Assembly: GCF_000282655.1 (NCBI RefSeq)
Contig: NZ_AKIV01000039.1
Span: forward strand, 152,843 to 216,842
Direction of reading: 5' to 3'
Source of the DNA: Polaromonas sp. CF318
GTDB taxonomy: Bacteria > Pseudomonadota > Gammaproteobacteria > Burkholderiales > Burkholderiaceae_C
Length of the DNA: 64,000 bases
Shown here in pieces: positions 27,090 through 36,498 of this stretch (positions are counted from its first letter, which is position 1; every line of letters starts with the position of its first letter). The position numbers were made by a program, and so were the translations under genes. The notes under the pieces are model-generated. The model searched no databases. It had not been told where the DNA came from and worked only from the letters and a program-made list of their open reading frames with translations.

Positions 27090-27141
27090 TGGGCAGGTAC
27101 AATCGTGCCTCCTTTTTCAGCAAGCCCCCGTCCTCCATCCC

Positions 27142-28230
27142 ATGAACATCGGCCCTTACGCTTTGGCAAACAACCTGTTTGTCGCGCCCATGGCCGGCGT
27201 GACGGACCGGCCGTTCCGCCAGCTCAGCAAGAAGCTGGGCGCGGGCTACGCCGTCAGCGAGATGGTGACCTCGCGCAAGGACCTGTGGGACAGCCTGAAG
27301 ACCTCGCGCCGCGCCAACCATGAAGGCGAGGCCGCTCCCATCGCCGTGCAGATTGCCGGCACCGACGCGCAGATGATGGCCGAAGCCGCCGCCTACAACA
27401 TAGACCGCGGCGCGCAGATCATCGACATCAACATGGGTTGCCCGGCCAAAAAGGTCTGCAACAAGTGGGCCGGCTCGGCCCTGATGCAGGACGAAACCCT
27501 GGCGCTGCAGATCGTGGAGGCCGTGGTCGCCGCATGCGCGCCGCAAGGGGTTCCGGTCACGCTCAAGATGCGCACCGGTTGGTGCCAGGCTGAAAAGAAT
27601 GCGCTGGCGATCGCCCGCGCCGCCGAGAACGCCGGTGTGCAAATGGTCACCGTGCACGGCCGCACGCGCGAGCAGGGCTACAAGGGCGCGGCCGAATACG
27701 ACACCATTGCTGCGGTGAAGGCCGCCTTGCGCATTCCGGTGGTGGCCAACGGTGACATCGACAGCCCCGAGAAAGCCCGGGACGTGCTGGCCCGCACCGG
27801 CGCCGATGCCGTGATGATTGGCCGCGCGGCCCAGGGCCGGCCCTGGATTTTCCGCGAGGTGGCGCATTTCCTGGCCACAGGCACGCATCTTGCGCCGCCT
27901 TTGGTGGCCGAGGTGGAGCGCCTGCTGGTCGACCATTTGCGCGACCACTACGATTTGTACGGTGAATTCACCGGCGTGCGCACCGCGCGCAAGCACATCG
28001 GCTGGTACGTGAAGTCCTTGCCCGGCGGCGAGGCCTTTCGCGCGCGCATGAATTTGCTGGAGGACTGCGACGCCCAACTGCGCGCGGTCAGCGTTTTTTT
28101 TGAGGGGCTGGGCACGCAGATGGACCGGATTCCGGCCGCTGCTGCCGCGGCCGGCGAAGATGTCGAAGAGGGCGTGCCAGTGCAGGCACGGGCGAACAAA
28201 GATAAAAATCAGGAAGAAGCTGCTGCATGA
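27142..28230 (+). CDS. dusB: tRNA-dihydrouridine synthase DusB
   Basis: A 362-residue FMN enzyme. It begins MNIGPYALANNLFVAPMAGV, with the FMN-binding APMAG and TDRPFR motifs. The catalytic Cys lies in NMGCPAKKVCNKWAGSALM near residue 101, followed by VTVHGRTREQGYKG and VVANGDI. It reduces specific uridines in tRNA to dihydrouridine. The last four bases overlap the fis start (ATGA), reproducing the dusB-fis operon of gammaproteobacteria, where dusB is needed for efficient fis translation. The C-terminal tail is about 30 residues longer than usual and Ala/Glu-rich. Confidence 0.97.
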   Translation: MNIGPYALANNLFVAPMAGVTDRPFRQLSKKLGAGYAVSEMVTSRKDLWDSLKTSRRANHEGEAAPIAVQIAGTDAQMMAEAAAYNIDRGAQIIDINMGCPAKKVCNKWAGSALMQDETLALQIVEAVVAACAPQGVPVTLKMRTGWCQAEKNALAIARAAENAGVQMVTVHGRTREQGYKGAAEYDTIAAVKAALRIPVVANGDIDSPEKARDVLARTGADAVMIGRAAQGRPWIFREVAHFLATGTHLAPPLVAEVERLLVDHLRDHYDLYGEFTGVRTARKHIGWYVKSLPGGEAFRARMNLLEDCDAQLRAVSVFFEGLGTQMDRIPAAAAAAGEDVEEGVPVQARANKDKNQEEAAA

Positions 28231-28463
28231 GCAAGAAACACATCGAAGAGTGCGTACGCACCAGTCTGGAAGGCTATTTCAAGGACCTGCGCGGCACCGA
28301 GCCCGACGGCATGTACGACATGATGGTCAAGGTGGTGGAAAAGCCCCTGCTGGAGGTCGTCATGCAGCATGCCGAGCAAAACCAGTCGCGCGCCGCCGAA
28401 TGGCTGGGCCTGAACCGCAACACCCTGCGCAAAAAGCTGGTCGAGCACAAGCTCATCAAATAA
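28227..28463 (+). CDS. fis: DNA-binding protein Fis
   Basis: A 78-residue nucleoid protein. The N-terminal beta-hairpin and dimer helices are followed by the helix-turn-helix [19 protein letters not shown]. It is shorter than the 98-residue enterobacterial protein, as is usual in betaproteobacteria. Translation is coupled to dusB by a 4-base overlap. Fis bends DNA, regulates rRNA and many other promoters, and often represses its own operon; the dyad at 27069-27089 is a candidate operator. Confidence 0.95.
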   Translation: MSKKHIEECVRTSLEGYFKDLRGTEPDGMYDMMVKVVEKPLLEVVMQHAEQNQSRAAEWLGLNRNTLRKKLVEHKLIK

Positions 28464-28524
28464 CAATTCCCGCCGCCCGGACCTTTCCGGGCTTTCGAAC
28501 CGGCTCCCTTTTGAGAACACCACC

Positions 28525-30108
28525 ATGAACGCACTGATTTCCGTTTCCGACAAAACCGGCATCCTCGAATTCGCACAGGCGCTGCACGCCCTCGGCATCA
28601 AGCTGCTGTCCACCGGCGGCACGGCCAAGCTGCTGGCCGACGCCGGCCTGCCGGTGACCGAAGTTGCCGACCACACCGGCTTTCCCGAAATGCTGGACGG
28701 CCGCGTCAAGACCCTGCACCCCAAGATCCACGGCGGCCTGCTGGCCCGGCGCGATGTGCCCGAGCACATGGCGGCGCTGAAAACCCACGGCATAGACACC
28801 ATAGACCTGCTGGTGGTCAACCTTTACCCCTTTGAATCCACCGTGGCCAAGCCCGGCTGCACGCTGGAAGACGCGATCGAGAACATCGACATCGGCGGCC
28901 CGGCCATGGTGCGTTCCGCCGCCAAGAACTGGAAGGACGTCGGCGTGCTGACCGACGCCTCGCAGTACGCGGGCGTGCTCGCTGAACTGAAAGCCGGCGG
29001 CAAGCTCAGCGACAAGACCAAATTCGCCCTCTCGGTGGCCGCCTTCAACCGCATCAGCCAGTACGACGGCGCCATCAGCGACTACCTCTCCGGCATCCAG
29101 GCCGACGGCAGCCACGGGATGTTCCCCGGCCAGGCCAACGGCCGCTTCATCAAGGTGCAGGACCTGCGCTACGGTGAAAACTCGCACCAGCAGGCGGCGC
29201 TGTACCGCGACCTGTATCCCGCGCCCGGTTCGCTGGTCACGGCCAAACAGCTGCAGGGCAAGGAGCTCTCGTACAACAATATCGCCGACGCCGACGCCGC
29301 CTGGGAATGCGTCAAGAGCTTCGACCTCATCAAGGACGGCGCCGCCTGCGTGATCGTCAAGCACGCCAACCCCTGCGGCGTGGCCGTCGGCAAGGACGGC
29401 CTGGAGGCCTACAGCAAGGCCTTCAAGACCGATCCGACTTCGGCCTTCGGCGGCATCATCGCCCTGAACTGCCCTCTCGACGAGCGCGCCGCGCAGCAGA
29501 TCTCCAAACAGTTTGTCGAAGTGCTGATGGCGCCGGCCTTCACGCCCGAGGCGCTGGAAGTTTTCAAGAGCAAGGTCAATGTGCGCATCCTGCAGATCGA
29601 CCTGCCGCCCGGCGGTGACACCGCCTGGAAGCAGGGCCGCAACCTGATGGACGTCAAGCGCGTGGGTTCGGGCCTCTTGATGCAGACCGCCGACAACCAT
29701 GAGCTGGCCATAGGCGACCTCAAGGTCGTCAGCAAGCTGCAGCCAACGCAGGAGCAACTGCACGACATGCTGTTCGCCTGGAAGGTCGCGAAATACGTCA
29801 AGTCCAACGCCATCGTGTTCTGCGCCGACGGCATGACCCTGGGCGTGGGCGCCGGCCAGATGAGCCGCATCGACTCGGCCCGCATCGCCTCCATCAAGGC
29901 CGCCAACGGAGGCCTGACGCTGCAGGGCTCGGCGGTCGCGAGCGACGCCTTCTTCCCCTTCCGCGACGGCCTCGACGTGGTGGTGGACGCCGGCGCGACC
30001 TGCGTGATCCAGCCCGGCGGCAGCATGCGGGATGATGAAGTTATCGCGGCAGCCAATGAGCGCGAGGTGGTAATGGTGCTGACCGGGGTTCGGCACTTCC
30101 GGCACTGA
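28525..30108 (+). CDS. purH: Bifunctional AICAR formyltransferase / IMP cyclohydrolase PurH
   Basis: A 527-residue enzyme for the last two steps of purine synthesis. The N-terminal cyclohydrolase (MGS-like) domain has [11 protein letters not shown] and [19 protein letters not shown]. The C-terminal transformylase has [27 protein letters not shown] with the catalytic Lys-His pair, and a [12 protein letters not shown] end. It lies 61 bases after fis, with no terminator seen between them. No PurR-type box was recognised. Confidence 0.98.
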   Translation: MNALISVSDKTGILEFAQALHALGIKLLSTGGTAKLLADAGLPVTEVADHTGFPEMLDGRVKTLHPKIHGGLLARRDVPEHMAALKTHGIDTIDLLVVNLYPFESTVAKPGCTLEDAIENIDIGGPAMVRSAAKNWKDVGVLTDASQYAGVLAELKAGGKLSDKTKFALSVAAFNRISQYDGAISDYLSGIQADGSHGMFPGQANGRFIKVQDLRYGENSHQQAALYRDLYPAPGSLVTAKQLQGKELSYNNIADADAAWECVKSFDLIKDGAACVIVKHANPCGVAVGKDGLEAYSKAFKTDPTSAFGGIIALNCPLDERAAQQISKQFVEVLMAPAFTPEALEVFKSKVNVRILQIDLPPGGDTAWKQGRNLMDVKRVGSGLLMQTADNHELAIGDLKVVSKLQPTQEQLHDMLFAWKVAKYVKSNAIVFCADGMTLGVGAGQMSRIDSARIASIKAANGGLTLQGSAVASDAFFPFRDGLDVVVDAGATCVIQPGGSMRDDEVIAAANEREVVMVLTGVRHFRH

Positions 30109-30171
30109 TTTGGAGGAGACCCGGCTTCCAATCCAGATCTCGCCTTCGCCGCCAGGAGCGGCGCAATCGGT

Positions 30172-31503
30172 TCAACCCGCTGCGAAAAACTTCGCTGCAG
30201 CATCCACCGTGGCGTCGATATCCGCCATCGTGTGCGCTGAACTGACAAAGCCCGCTTCATACAGCGCAGGCGCGTAGTACACCCCGCTGTCCAGCATCGC
30301 ATGGAAGAAGCGGTTGAACGACGGCCCGTCGGTGGTCATGACCGTGGCGTAGTTCTGCGGCAATTGCCCCATCAGGAAAAAGCCGAACATTCCGCCTTCG
30401 CTGTCGCCGCAAAACGGCACGCCGGCCTTGGCGGCCGCCTGTGTGAGGCCTGTGACCAGGTTGCGGGTGCGTTCGCTGAGCGCCTCGTAGAAGCCGGGCC
30501 TGGCGATCTCGCGCAGGGTTGCCAGGCCGCAGGCGGTGGCGACCGGGTTGCCTGAGAGTGTGCCGGCCTGGTAGACCGGGCCCAGTGGCGCGAGCTGCTC
30601 CATCACGGCGCGGGTGCCGCCAAAGGCCGCCAGCGGCATGCCGCCGCCTATGACCTTGCCCATGACCGTCATGTCGGGTTTGAAGCCGGGAATGGCGCGG
30701 GCATAGACGCTTTGCGCGCCACCCAGGGCCACGCGAAAACCGGTCATGACTTCGTCGAACACCAGTAACGCGCCGTGCTGTGTGCACAGTTCGCGGCAGC
30801 GTTTCATGAAAGGCAGGCTGGCGCGCACGAAGTTCATGTTGCCGGCGATGGGCTCAATCATCAGGCAGGCGATGTCCTTGCCGTGCAGGGCAAAGGCCTC
30901 TTCGAGCTGGGCCAGGTGGTTGTATTCGAGGACCAGGGTGTGCTGCACCACTTCGGGCGGCACGCCGGCGCTGGTCGGGTTGCCGAAGGTGGCCAGGCCC
31001 GAGCCGGCCTTGACCAGCAGGGCGTCGGCATGGCCGTGGTAGCAGCCCTCGAACTTGATGATCTTGCTGCGCCCGGTGGCGCCGCGCGCCAGGCGGATGG
31101 CGCTCATGGCCGCTTCCGTGCCCGAACTGACCAGCCGCACCATTTCGAGCGAAGGCACGAGCCGCACGATTTCTTCGGCCAGCTCGACCTCGCGCTCGGT
31201 GGGCGCGCCGTAGGAAAAGCCCTCCAGCGCGGCTTTTTGCACGGCTTCGAGCACCGCCGGGTGGCCGTGGCCCAGGATCATGGGACCCCAGGAGCCGATG
31301 TAGTCGATGTAGCGTTTGCCGTCGGCATCCCAGAAGTAGGCGCCCTGCGCGCGCTGCACGAAACGCGGCGTGCCGCCCACGGCCTTGAAGGCCCGGACCG
31401 GGGAATTGACCCCGCCGGGGATCAGTTTTTTGGCGCGTTCAAAGAGGGCGTCGTTGCGGGAGGCTGCCTGGGGCGTTGCGGGCTTAGTGTTTGGTGGTTC
31501 CAT
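30172..31503 (-). CDS. hemL: Glutamate-1-semialdehyde 2,1-aminomutase HemL
   Basis: A 443-residue PLP enzyme from the ATG at 31503 (a TTG at 31518 is possible). It has [12 protein letters not shown] near the N-terminus, [15 protein letters not shown] (phosphate loop), [11 protein letters not shown] with the PLP Asp, and the Schiff-base Lys in [17 protein letters not shown] near residue 282. It converts glutamate-1-semialdehyde to 5-aminolevulinate in the C5 route of haem synthesis. The start overlaps the 3' end of the ThiD-like kinase gene by about 20 bases, so they are co-transcribed. Confidence 0.97.
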   Translation of the reverse strand: MEPPNTKPATPQAASRNDALFERAKKLIPGGVNSPVRAFKAVGGTPRFVQRAQGAYFWDADGKRYIDYIGSWGPMILGHGHPAVLEAVQKAALEGFSYGAPTEREVELAEEIVRLVPSLEMVRLVSSGTEAAMSAIRLARGATGRSKIIKFEGCYHGHADALLVKAGSGLATFGNPTSAGVPPEVVQHTLVLEYNHLAQLEEAFALHGKDIACLMIEPIAGNMNFVRASLPFMKRCRELCTQHGALLVFDEVMTGFRVALGGAQSVYARAIPGFKPDMTVMGKVIGGGMPLAAFGGTRAVMEQLAPLGPVYQAGTLSGNPVATACGLATLREIARPGFYEALSERTRNLVTGLTQAAAKAGVPFCGDSEGGMFGFFLMGQLPQNYATVMTTDGPSFNRFFHAMLDSGVYYAPALYEAGFVSSAHTMADIDATVDAAAKFFAAG

Positions 31504-32452
31504 TGGGGGGCAGGTCAAGAGAGGGTTTGGACGTCAGCTCGACGTCGTCGTTGGCATCGCCCGCTTCGTCCCCGGCTTCGTCTTCGGGGTCGACGTCGGC
31601 CTGCGCCCAGAACAGGCGGTCCGGCACGATATTGCCCATGCCGGGGTGAAAACCGGCGTCCAGGCTATGGTCCAGGAAGGTCAGGGCTTCGGCGGTGGCC
31701 GCCTGCAGGTCGTGGCCGTTGGCCAGCAGGGCCGAGAGCGCGGCGGACAGGGTGTCGCCGGCACCGGCGAACACGGCCTCGAAGCGTTCGAATTTTTCGC
31801 TGTAAAGCACCGCCTGCGGCGTGGCCAGCACGTTGTCGATGAACTGGTCGGGCATGGGGACGCCGGTGACAAGGGTATAGGGCACGCCGAGGTCGGCGGC
31901 GGCTTTGGCGATGTCGCGGGCCGAGGGGTTGCGCTCGCCCGGCCAGTCCGGCAGCAGCCAGCGCCACAGGCTGCTGTGGTTACCGACCAACACCGTGGTT
32001 TGCGGCAGCATCAGCTCGCGAAAGGCGTCCAAATAGCTGTCAATCTCGCTTTCTTCCCACCAGGAGAGATTGGGCATGTAGGCGATCAGCGGCACATCGG
32101 CATAATCCGAGGCGATTTCGGCGATGGTGGAGATGTTTTCGGGGCTGCCGACAAAGCCGACCTTGATGGCCGATACCGGCATGTCTTCCAGCGCCGAGCG
32201 GGCCTGGTCTGTTACAGCTTCTTCATCGAAGGCGAAGTGGTCGAAGATTTCGGCCGTGTCGCGCACATAAGCGCCTGTTACAACCGCCAGCGCATGCGCG
32301 CCGGCCGAGGTGATGGAGGCGATATCCGCCGTCAGCCCGCCGGCTCCGCTGGGGTCGTTGGCATTGAATGTCATGACGCAGGCCGGTGATGCGTCGGTGT
32401 CCTCGATTTGGAGCTGTCGGCTATCCAGTTGAGGTGTTTTGGGGTTTGCCAT
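31484..32452 (-). CDS. ThiD-like hydroxymethylpyrimidine/phosphomethylpyrimidine kinase
   Basis: A 322-residue ribokinase-fold protein. It opens [20 protein letters not shown], as in ThiD, and has the anion-hole motif [16 protein letters not shown]. Canonical ThiD has GTGC at that position; here it is GAGD, as in PdxK and ribokinase, so substrate and mechanism may differ from classic ThiD. The C-terminal 35 residues are acidic and look disordered ([18 protein letters not shown]). It is divergent from the rubredoxin gene and overlaps hemL. No TPP riboswitch is visible upstream. Confidence 0.8.
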   Translation of the reverse strand: MANPKTPQLDSRQLQIEDTDASPACVMTFNANDPSGAGGLTADIASITSAGAHALAVVTGAYVRDTAEIFDHFAFDEEAVTDQARSALEDMPVSAIKVGFVGSPENISTIAEIASDYADVPLIAYMPNLSWWEESEIDSYLDAFRELMLPQTTVLVGNHSSLWRWLLPDWPGERNPSARDIAKAAADLGVPYTLVTGVPMPDQFIDNVLATPQAVLYSEKFERFEAVFAGAGDTLSAALSALLANGHDLQAATAEALTFLDHSLDAGFHPGMGNIVPDRLFWAQADVDPEDEAGDEAGDANDDVELTSKPSLDLPPNGTTKH

Positions 32453-32534
32453 AGGCTGCGATTTTGCCTTGTACGCGAATAAGCAACGCCGCCTCGATAC
32501 AATTGTTGCATTCTATTCGAAGGCAACTTAAGCT

Positions 32535-32708
32535 GTGACTCAATCAACGACGTGGATGTGTTTAATTTGTGGCTGGATTTACGACGAAGCTGCCGGCGCG
32601 CCCGAACATGGCATTGCTCCCGGGACGCCATGGGCCCAAGTGCCCATGAACTGGACCTGCCCCGAATGCGGCGCGCGCAAGGAAGACTTTGAAATGGTTC
32701 AGATCTAA
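32535..32708 (+). CDS. Rubredoxin (57 residues)
   Basis: A short gene starting with GTG at 32535. The product has C-L-I-C-G-W-I-Y-D-E-A-A-G near the start and C-P-E-C-G-A-R-K-E-D-F-E-M near the end, the two CxxCG iron-binding loops of rubredoxin, plus the conserved aromatic residues (W, Y, W, F). It carries one electron on a mononuclear iron site; its partner reductase and acceptor are not in the window. It lies divergently from the ThiD-like gene and just upstream of pilG. This rubredoxin-before-chemosensory-genes order is common in betaproteobacteria. Confidence 0.95.
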   Translation: MTQSTTWMCLICGWIYDEAAGAPEHGIAPGTPWAQVPMNWTCPECGARKEDFEMVQI

Positions 32709-32782
32709 ATGTCCGGATACCAGCCTGGACAATCGCAGGCCGGCGCCAGCCGCCGGTGCCTGCAACATGAGGAGCATAGGCA

Positions 32783-33181
32783 GTGAGCATTCCCAGTTCC
32801 GGACTGAAGGTTTTGGTCATCGATGACAGCAACACCATCCGGCGTAGCGCCGAGATATTCCTGAAGCAGGGCGGGCATGAAGTGCTGTTGGCCGAGGATG
32901 GGTTTGATGCCCTTTCCAAAGTCAACGACTACGAGCCCCACCTGATCTTCTGCGACATCTTGATGCCCCGCCTCGACGGCTATCAAACCTGTGCGATTAT
33001 CAAGCGCAATGTGAAGTTTTCCAACGTTCCCATTGTGATGCTGTCCTCCAAGGACGGCGTTTTCGACAAGGCGCGCGGTCGCATGGTGGGCTCTCAAGAC
33101 TACCTGACCAAGCCTTTTACCAAAGATCAGCTGCTGCAGACCGTTCAGGAACTCGGCAGCGCCAAACAAGGAGTAGTGTGA
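32783..33181 (+). CDS. pilG: Twitching motility response regulator PilG (CheY-like)
   Basis: A 132-residue single receiver domain. It has VLVIDDSNTIRRSAEI with the acidic pair, the phospho-acceptor Asp in LIFCDILMPRLDGYQTC near residue 57, and a TKPFTKDQL end. It is the first gene of pilG-pilH-pilI-pilJ-chpA. In Pseudomonas PilG promotes pilus extension (PilB) downstream of ChpA and links to cAMP production. Its stop codon overlaps the pilH start. Confidence 0.95.
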   Translation: MSIPSSGLKVLVIDDSNTIRRSAEIFLKQGGHEVLLAEDGFDALSKVNDYEPHLIFCDILMPRLDGYQTCAIIKRNVKFSNVPIVMLSSKDGVFDKARGRMVGSQDYLTKPFTKDQLLQTVQELGSAKQGVV

Positions 33182-33546
33182 TGGCAATCAAGAAAATACT
33201 GGTAGTTGACGACTCCAAAACCGAATTGATGTTTCTGACCGATTTGCTGGTCAAGAACGGTTTCACGGTCAAAACTGCTGAAAATGCGGAAGATGCGTTC
33301 AGGCGCCTCGCAGAAGACAAACCCGAGCTGATCCTCATGGATGTGGTCATGCCGGGCCAGAACGGCTTCCAGCTCACGCGCGCCATCACGCGCGACCCGC
33401 TGTACTCCGATATCCCCATCATGATGTGCACCAGCAAGAACCAGGAAACCGACCGGGTCTGGGGCATGCGCCAGGGCGCCCGCGACTACATCACCAAACC
33501 GGTGGATGCGGATGAGCTGATGGCCAAAATCAAGGCCCTCGGCTGA
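33181..33546 (+). CDS. pilH: Twitching motility response regulator PilH (CheY-like)
   Basis: A 121-residue receiver domain from the ATG at 33181, preceded by AAGGAG. It has ILVVDDSKTELMFL, the phospho-acceptor Asp in LILMDVVMPGQNGFQ near residue 52, and ITKPVDADEL. In Pseudomonas PilH opposes PilG, acting on pilus retraction or as a phosphate sink. It is translationally linked to pilG. Confidence 0.95.
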   Translation: MAIKKILVVDDSKTELMFLTDLLVKNGFTVKTAENAEDAFRRLAEDKPELILMDVVMPGQNGFQLTRAITRDPLYSDIPIMMCTSKNQETDRVWGMRQGARDYITKPVDADELMAKIKALG

Positions 33547-33567
33547 TTTACGGCGTAAAACCAAAGC

Positions 33568-34098
33568 ATGGCGAACAGACAAGCCCTTAGAGAACTACAA
33601 ACCCGGCTGGCCGACAGGTTGCAGATTGCGCGCACGCAAGGCGTTGCCGCGTCCTGGCTGGCCGTGGAAGCGGGCGGGAAAAAATACCTCTTTCCCCTGA
33701 GCCAGTCCGGTGAAATTTTCCCCTGGGTCAACACACAGCCTGTTCCGTACACGCAAAACTGGTTCGCCGGCGTTGCCAATCTGCGGGGCGGCCTGTTCGG
33801 CGTGGTGGACCTCGCCAGCTACGTGAGCGGCCAGGCACCTCCCCCCAAAAATGAACTCGCACGCACCGACTCCCGTCTTGTGGCGCTCAACAGCGCGCTG
33901 GAAGTCAATTGCGCGCTGCTGATCGACAAGCTCTCCGGGCTGCGCAACCAGGACGCGTTCAGCGATTTCTCCGAAAAAGCGCCCGACGCGCCCGATTTCT
34001 TTGGCAACCAGTATGTCGACCTTAACGGCGCGACCTGGCAGGAAATCAACCTTCAGTTGCTTGCACAGCAAGCGCATTTTTTGACGATAGGCGCATAG
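33568..34098 (+). CDS. pilI: CheW-like adaptor PilI
   Basis: A 176-residue CheW-domain protein: WLAVEAGGKKYLFPLSQSGEI, VPYTQNWFAGVANLRGGLFGVVDL and a C-terminal strand with QEINLQLLAQQAHFLTIG. It should couple the receptor PilJ to the kinase ChpA at the cell pole. It sits 21 bases after pilH. Confidence 0.93.
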   Translation: MANRQALRELQTRLADRLQIARTQGVAASWLAVEAGGKKYLFPLSQSGEIFPWVNTQPVPYTQNWFAGVANLRGGLFGVVDLASYVSGQAPPPKNELARTDSRLVALNSALEVNCALLIDKLSGLRNQDAFSDFSEKAPDAPDFFGNQYVDLNGATWQEINLQLLAQQAHFLTIGA

Positions 34099-34128
34099 CG
34101 CACACTGTTTCTCCCCGGAAGGCTCACC

Positions 34129-36420
34129 ATGTCTGTTATTGAAAATATCCAGAAGCTGTTTAAAACAAAGTCCGTCCAGCCCGAGGACAGCATGGACATG
34201 GCTTCCGTCGGTACGCCGGACCCCCTGGCGACCGGCGCCATGGATGAAGCCTCCCTGCAGACCGCCGCGGTGCGGCAGGCGGACGGCAATGATGATGCGT
34301 TTGGCTCCAGCCGCATGGCGAGCGCCGAGGAATCGGCGTCCGTCGCCAATCCCGAGCTCCTGAGCCTGCCCCTGCTGGGCCGCAAGACCATGGGCCAGCA
34401 CCAGCGGATTCTGGTGTTTTTCCTGGCGGTGTCGGTGGCAGTGCTGGGTACGGTGACCTTCCTGGCGCTGAATCAGGCGGACAAAGTGGCTCAGCAGGTG
34501 GCGGCAACCGGCCAGTCCCTGATGCAGTCGCAGCGTCTGGCGAAATCGGTATCTCAGGCGCTGGTGGGTAGTGCCCAGGCCTTCCCCGACGTGCGCGAAA
34601 GCTCCGACGTGCTGGCCAAAACCGTGCGCGGCCTGAAGGCCGGCGAAGACAGCCTGCGCCTGGCGCCGGTGAGCGAAGACCTGCAGCCCGACGTGGAAAA
34701 GGTCACCCCCTTCATGGAACGCGCCGAAAAGAACGCCAAGACCGTGATGGGACAGCAAAACATTCTGACCCAGGTGGGTAACGCCCTGCGCACGATTAAC
34801 CGCCAGTCTTCGGACCTGCTGGAAATCGCCGAAACCGTGTCCTCGCTCAAGCTTCAGCAGAATGCGGCGCCTGCCGAAATTTCCGCCTCCGGCCAGCTGG
34901 TGATGTTGACGCAGCGTATCGGTAAATCCGCCAATGAGTTCCTGACCATGGAAGGCGTGAGCCCCGAGGCCGTGTTCCTGCTGGGCAAGGATTTGAACTC
35001 CTTCAAGGAAATCGCCCAGGGCCTGCAGGAAGGTAGCCCCGAGCTGCGCCTGGCCGGCTCCAAGGACCCGCAAACCCGTGAACGCCTCGAAGCCTTGATG
35101 GCGCTTTACGAGCAGACGCGTGTGCAGGCCGGCGCCATTCTGGGCAACTTGCAGGGCCTGGTGTCCGCCCGTGAAGCGCAATCCTCCATCATTGCCGACA
35201 GCGAGCCGCTGCGCCGGGGCCTGGAAGACCTGCAGAGCAAATTGTCCTCGCAGACCGGCCTGGGCGCCACCGCGCTGACGACCCTGGTGGTTGCCGCCGT
35301 CTTTGCACTGCTGTGCGCTGCGGGACTGGCCAAACTGCAGGTGGAGGACAGCAAGCAGCGCCAGGCCGTTGCCGAAACCCAGCGGCAGGAAGCGAAGGGC
35401 CAGGAGCAGGACGCCAAGCGCGTCAACGACGCCAACCAGGCCGCTATTTTGCGTTTGATGAATGAGTTGCAGACAGTGGCTGAAGGCGATTTGACGCAGG
35501 AAGCCACCGTGACCGAGGACATCACCGGCGCTATCGCCGACTCGGTGAACTACACGGTGGAAGAGTTGCGTCAGCTGGTGGGTAACGTGCAGAACACGGC
35601 AACACGCGTGGCGCAAACGACGGCCCAGGTGGAAAGCACCTCCACCGAACTGCTGGCGGCCTCCACCGAACAGCTGCGCGAGATTCGCGAAACCGGCCAG
35701 TCGGTGCTCGACATGGCGTCCCGAATCAATGAAGTGTCCACGCAGGCGCAGGAATCTTCCCAGGTGGCGCGCCAATCGCTGACCGCCGCAGAATCCGGCC
35801 TGCAGGCCGTGCAGAACGCCATCGGCGGTATGAACTCCATCCGCGACCAGATCCAGGAAACCTCCAAGCGGATCAAACGGCTGGGTGAATCGTCCCAGGA
35901 GATTGGTGAAATTACCGAACTGATCTCGGACATTACCGAACAGACCAACGTGCTGGCGCTGAACGCGGCCATCCAGGCGGCGTCAGCCGGTGAAGCCGGA
36001 CGAGGCTTCTCGGTGGTTGCGGAAGAAGTGCAGCGACTGGCTGAACGCTCCGCGGACGCCACGCGCCAGATTTCGGCCCTGGTGAAAGCCATTCAGACCG
36101 ACACCCAGGATGCGGTGGCCGCTATGGAACGCTCCACGCAGGGTGTGGTGGAAGGGGCCAAACTGTCCGACAACGCGGGTACCGCGCTGACCGAGATTGA
36201 CCAGGTGTCACGCCGCCTCGCTGACCTGATTGAGCAGATTTCCAACTCCGCCTCCCGCGAAGCCGCTTCGGCCAACGTGGTGGCCGGCAACATCCAGCAC
36301 ATTTTCGCGGTGACGGAGCAAACCGGAGAAGGTACCCGTTCCACGGCGCAGCAGGTGCGCGATCTTTCCCGCATGGCTGAAGAGCTGCGCCAGTCGGTGT
36401 CCCGATTCAAGATCGCCTGA
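34129..36420 (+). CDS. pilJ: Methyl-accepting chemotaxis protein PilJ
   Basis: A 763-residue receptor. A Gln/Ala-rich cytoplasmic N-terminus of about 85 residues precedes the first membrane helix (RILVFFLAVSVAVLGTVTFL). The periplasmic part holds two PilJ-type four-helix modules (VGSAQAFPDVRESSDVLA; LVMLTQRIGKSANEFL). A second membrane helix lies near residue 380-400, then a HAMP segment and the signalling hairpin (TEQTNVLALNAAIQAASAGE). PilJ senses pilus-surface contact via PilA in Pseudomonas. The long N-terminal cytoplasmic extension is unusual compared with short-tailed receptors. No adjacent methyltransferase or methylesterase gene is present. Confidence 0.95.
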   Translation: MSVIENIQKLFKTKSVQPEDSMDMASVGTPDPLATGAMDEASLQTAAVRQADGNDDAFGSSRMASAEESASVANPELLSLPLLGRKTMGQHQRILVFFLAVSVAVLGTVTFLALNQADKVAQQVAATGQSLMQSQRLAKSVSQALVGSAQAFPDVRESSDVLAKTVRGLKAGEDSLRLAPVSEDLQPDVEKVTPFMERAEKNAKTVMGQQNILTQVGNALRTINRQSSDLLEIAETVSSLKLQQNAAPAEISASGQLVMLTQRIGKSANEFLTMEGVSPEAVFLLGKDLNSFKEIAQGLQEGSPELRLAGSKDPQTRERLEALMALYEQTRVQAGAILGNLQGLVSAREAQSSIIADSEPLRRGLEDLQSKLSSQTGLGATALTTLVVAAVFALLCAAGLAKLQVEDSKQRQAVAETQRQEAKGQEQDAKRVNDANQAAILRLMNELQTVAEGDLTQEATVTEDITGAIADSVNYTVEELRQLVGNVQNTATRVAQTTAQVESTSTELLAASTEQLREIRETGQSVLDMASRINEVSTQAQESSQVARQSLTAAESGLQAVQNAIGGMNSIRDQIQETSKRIKRLGESSQEIGEITELISDITEQTNVLALNAAIQAASAGEAGRGFSVVAEEVQRLAERSADATRQISALVKAIQTDTQDAVAAMERSTQGVVEGAKLSDNAGTALTEIDQVSRRLADLIEQISNSASREAASANVVAGNIQHIFAVTEQTGEGTRSTAQQVRDLSRMAEELRQSVSRFKIA

Positions 36421-36498
36421 TGCCGATGCGAGTTTGCCCGTCGTGCGCTGACCGCCGCCTTAGCCTCTGACACTGATTCCAGAACCGGCCCGCTATTT

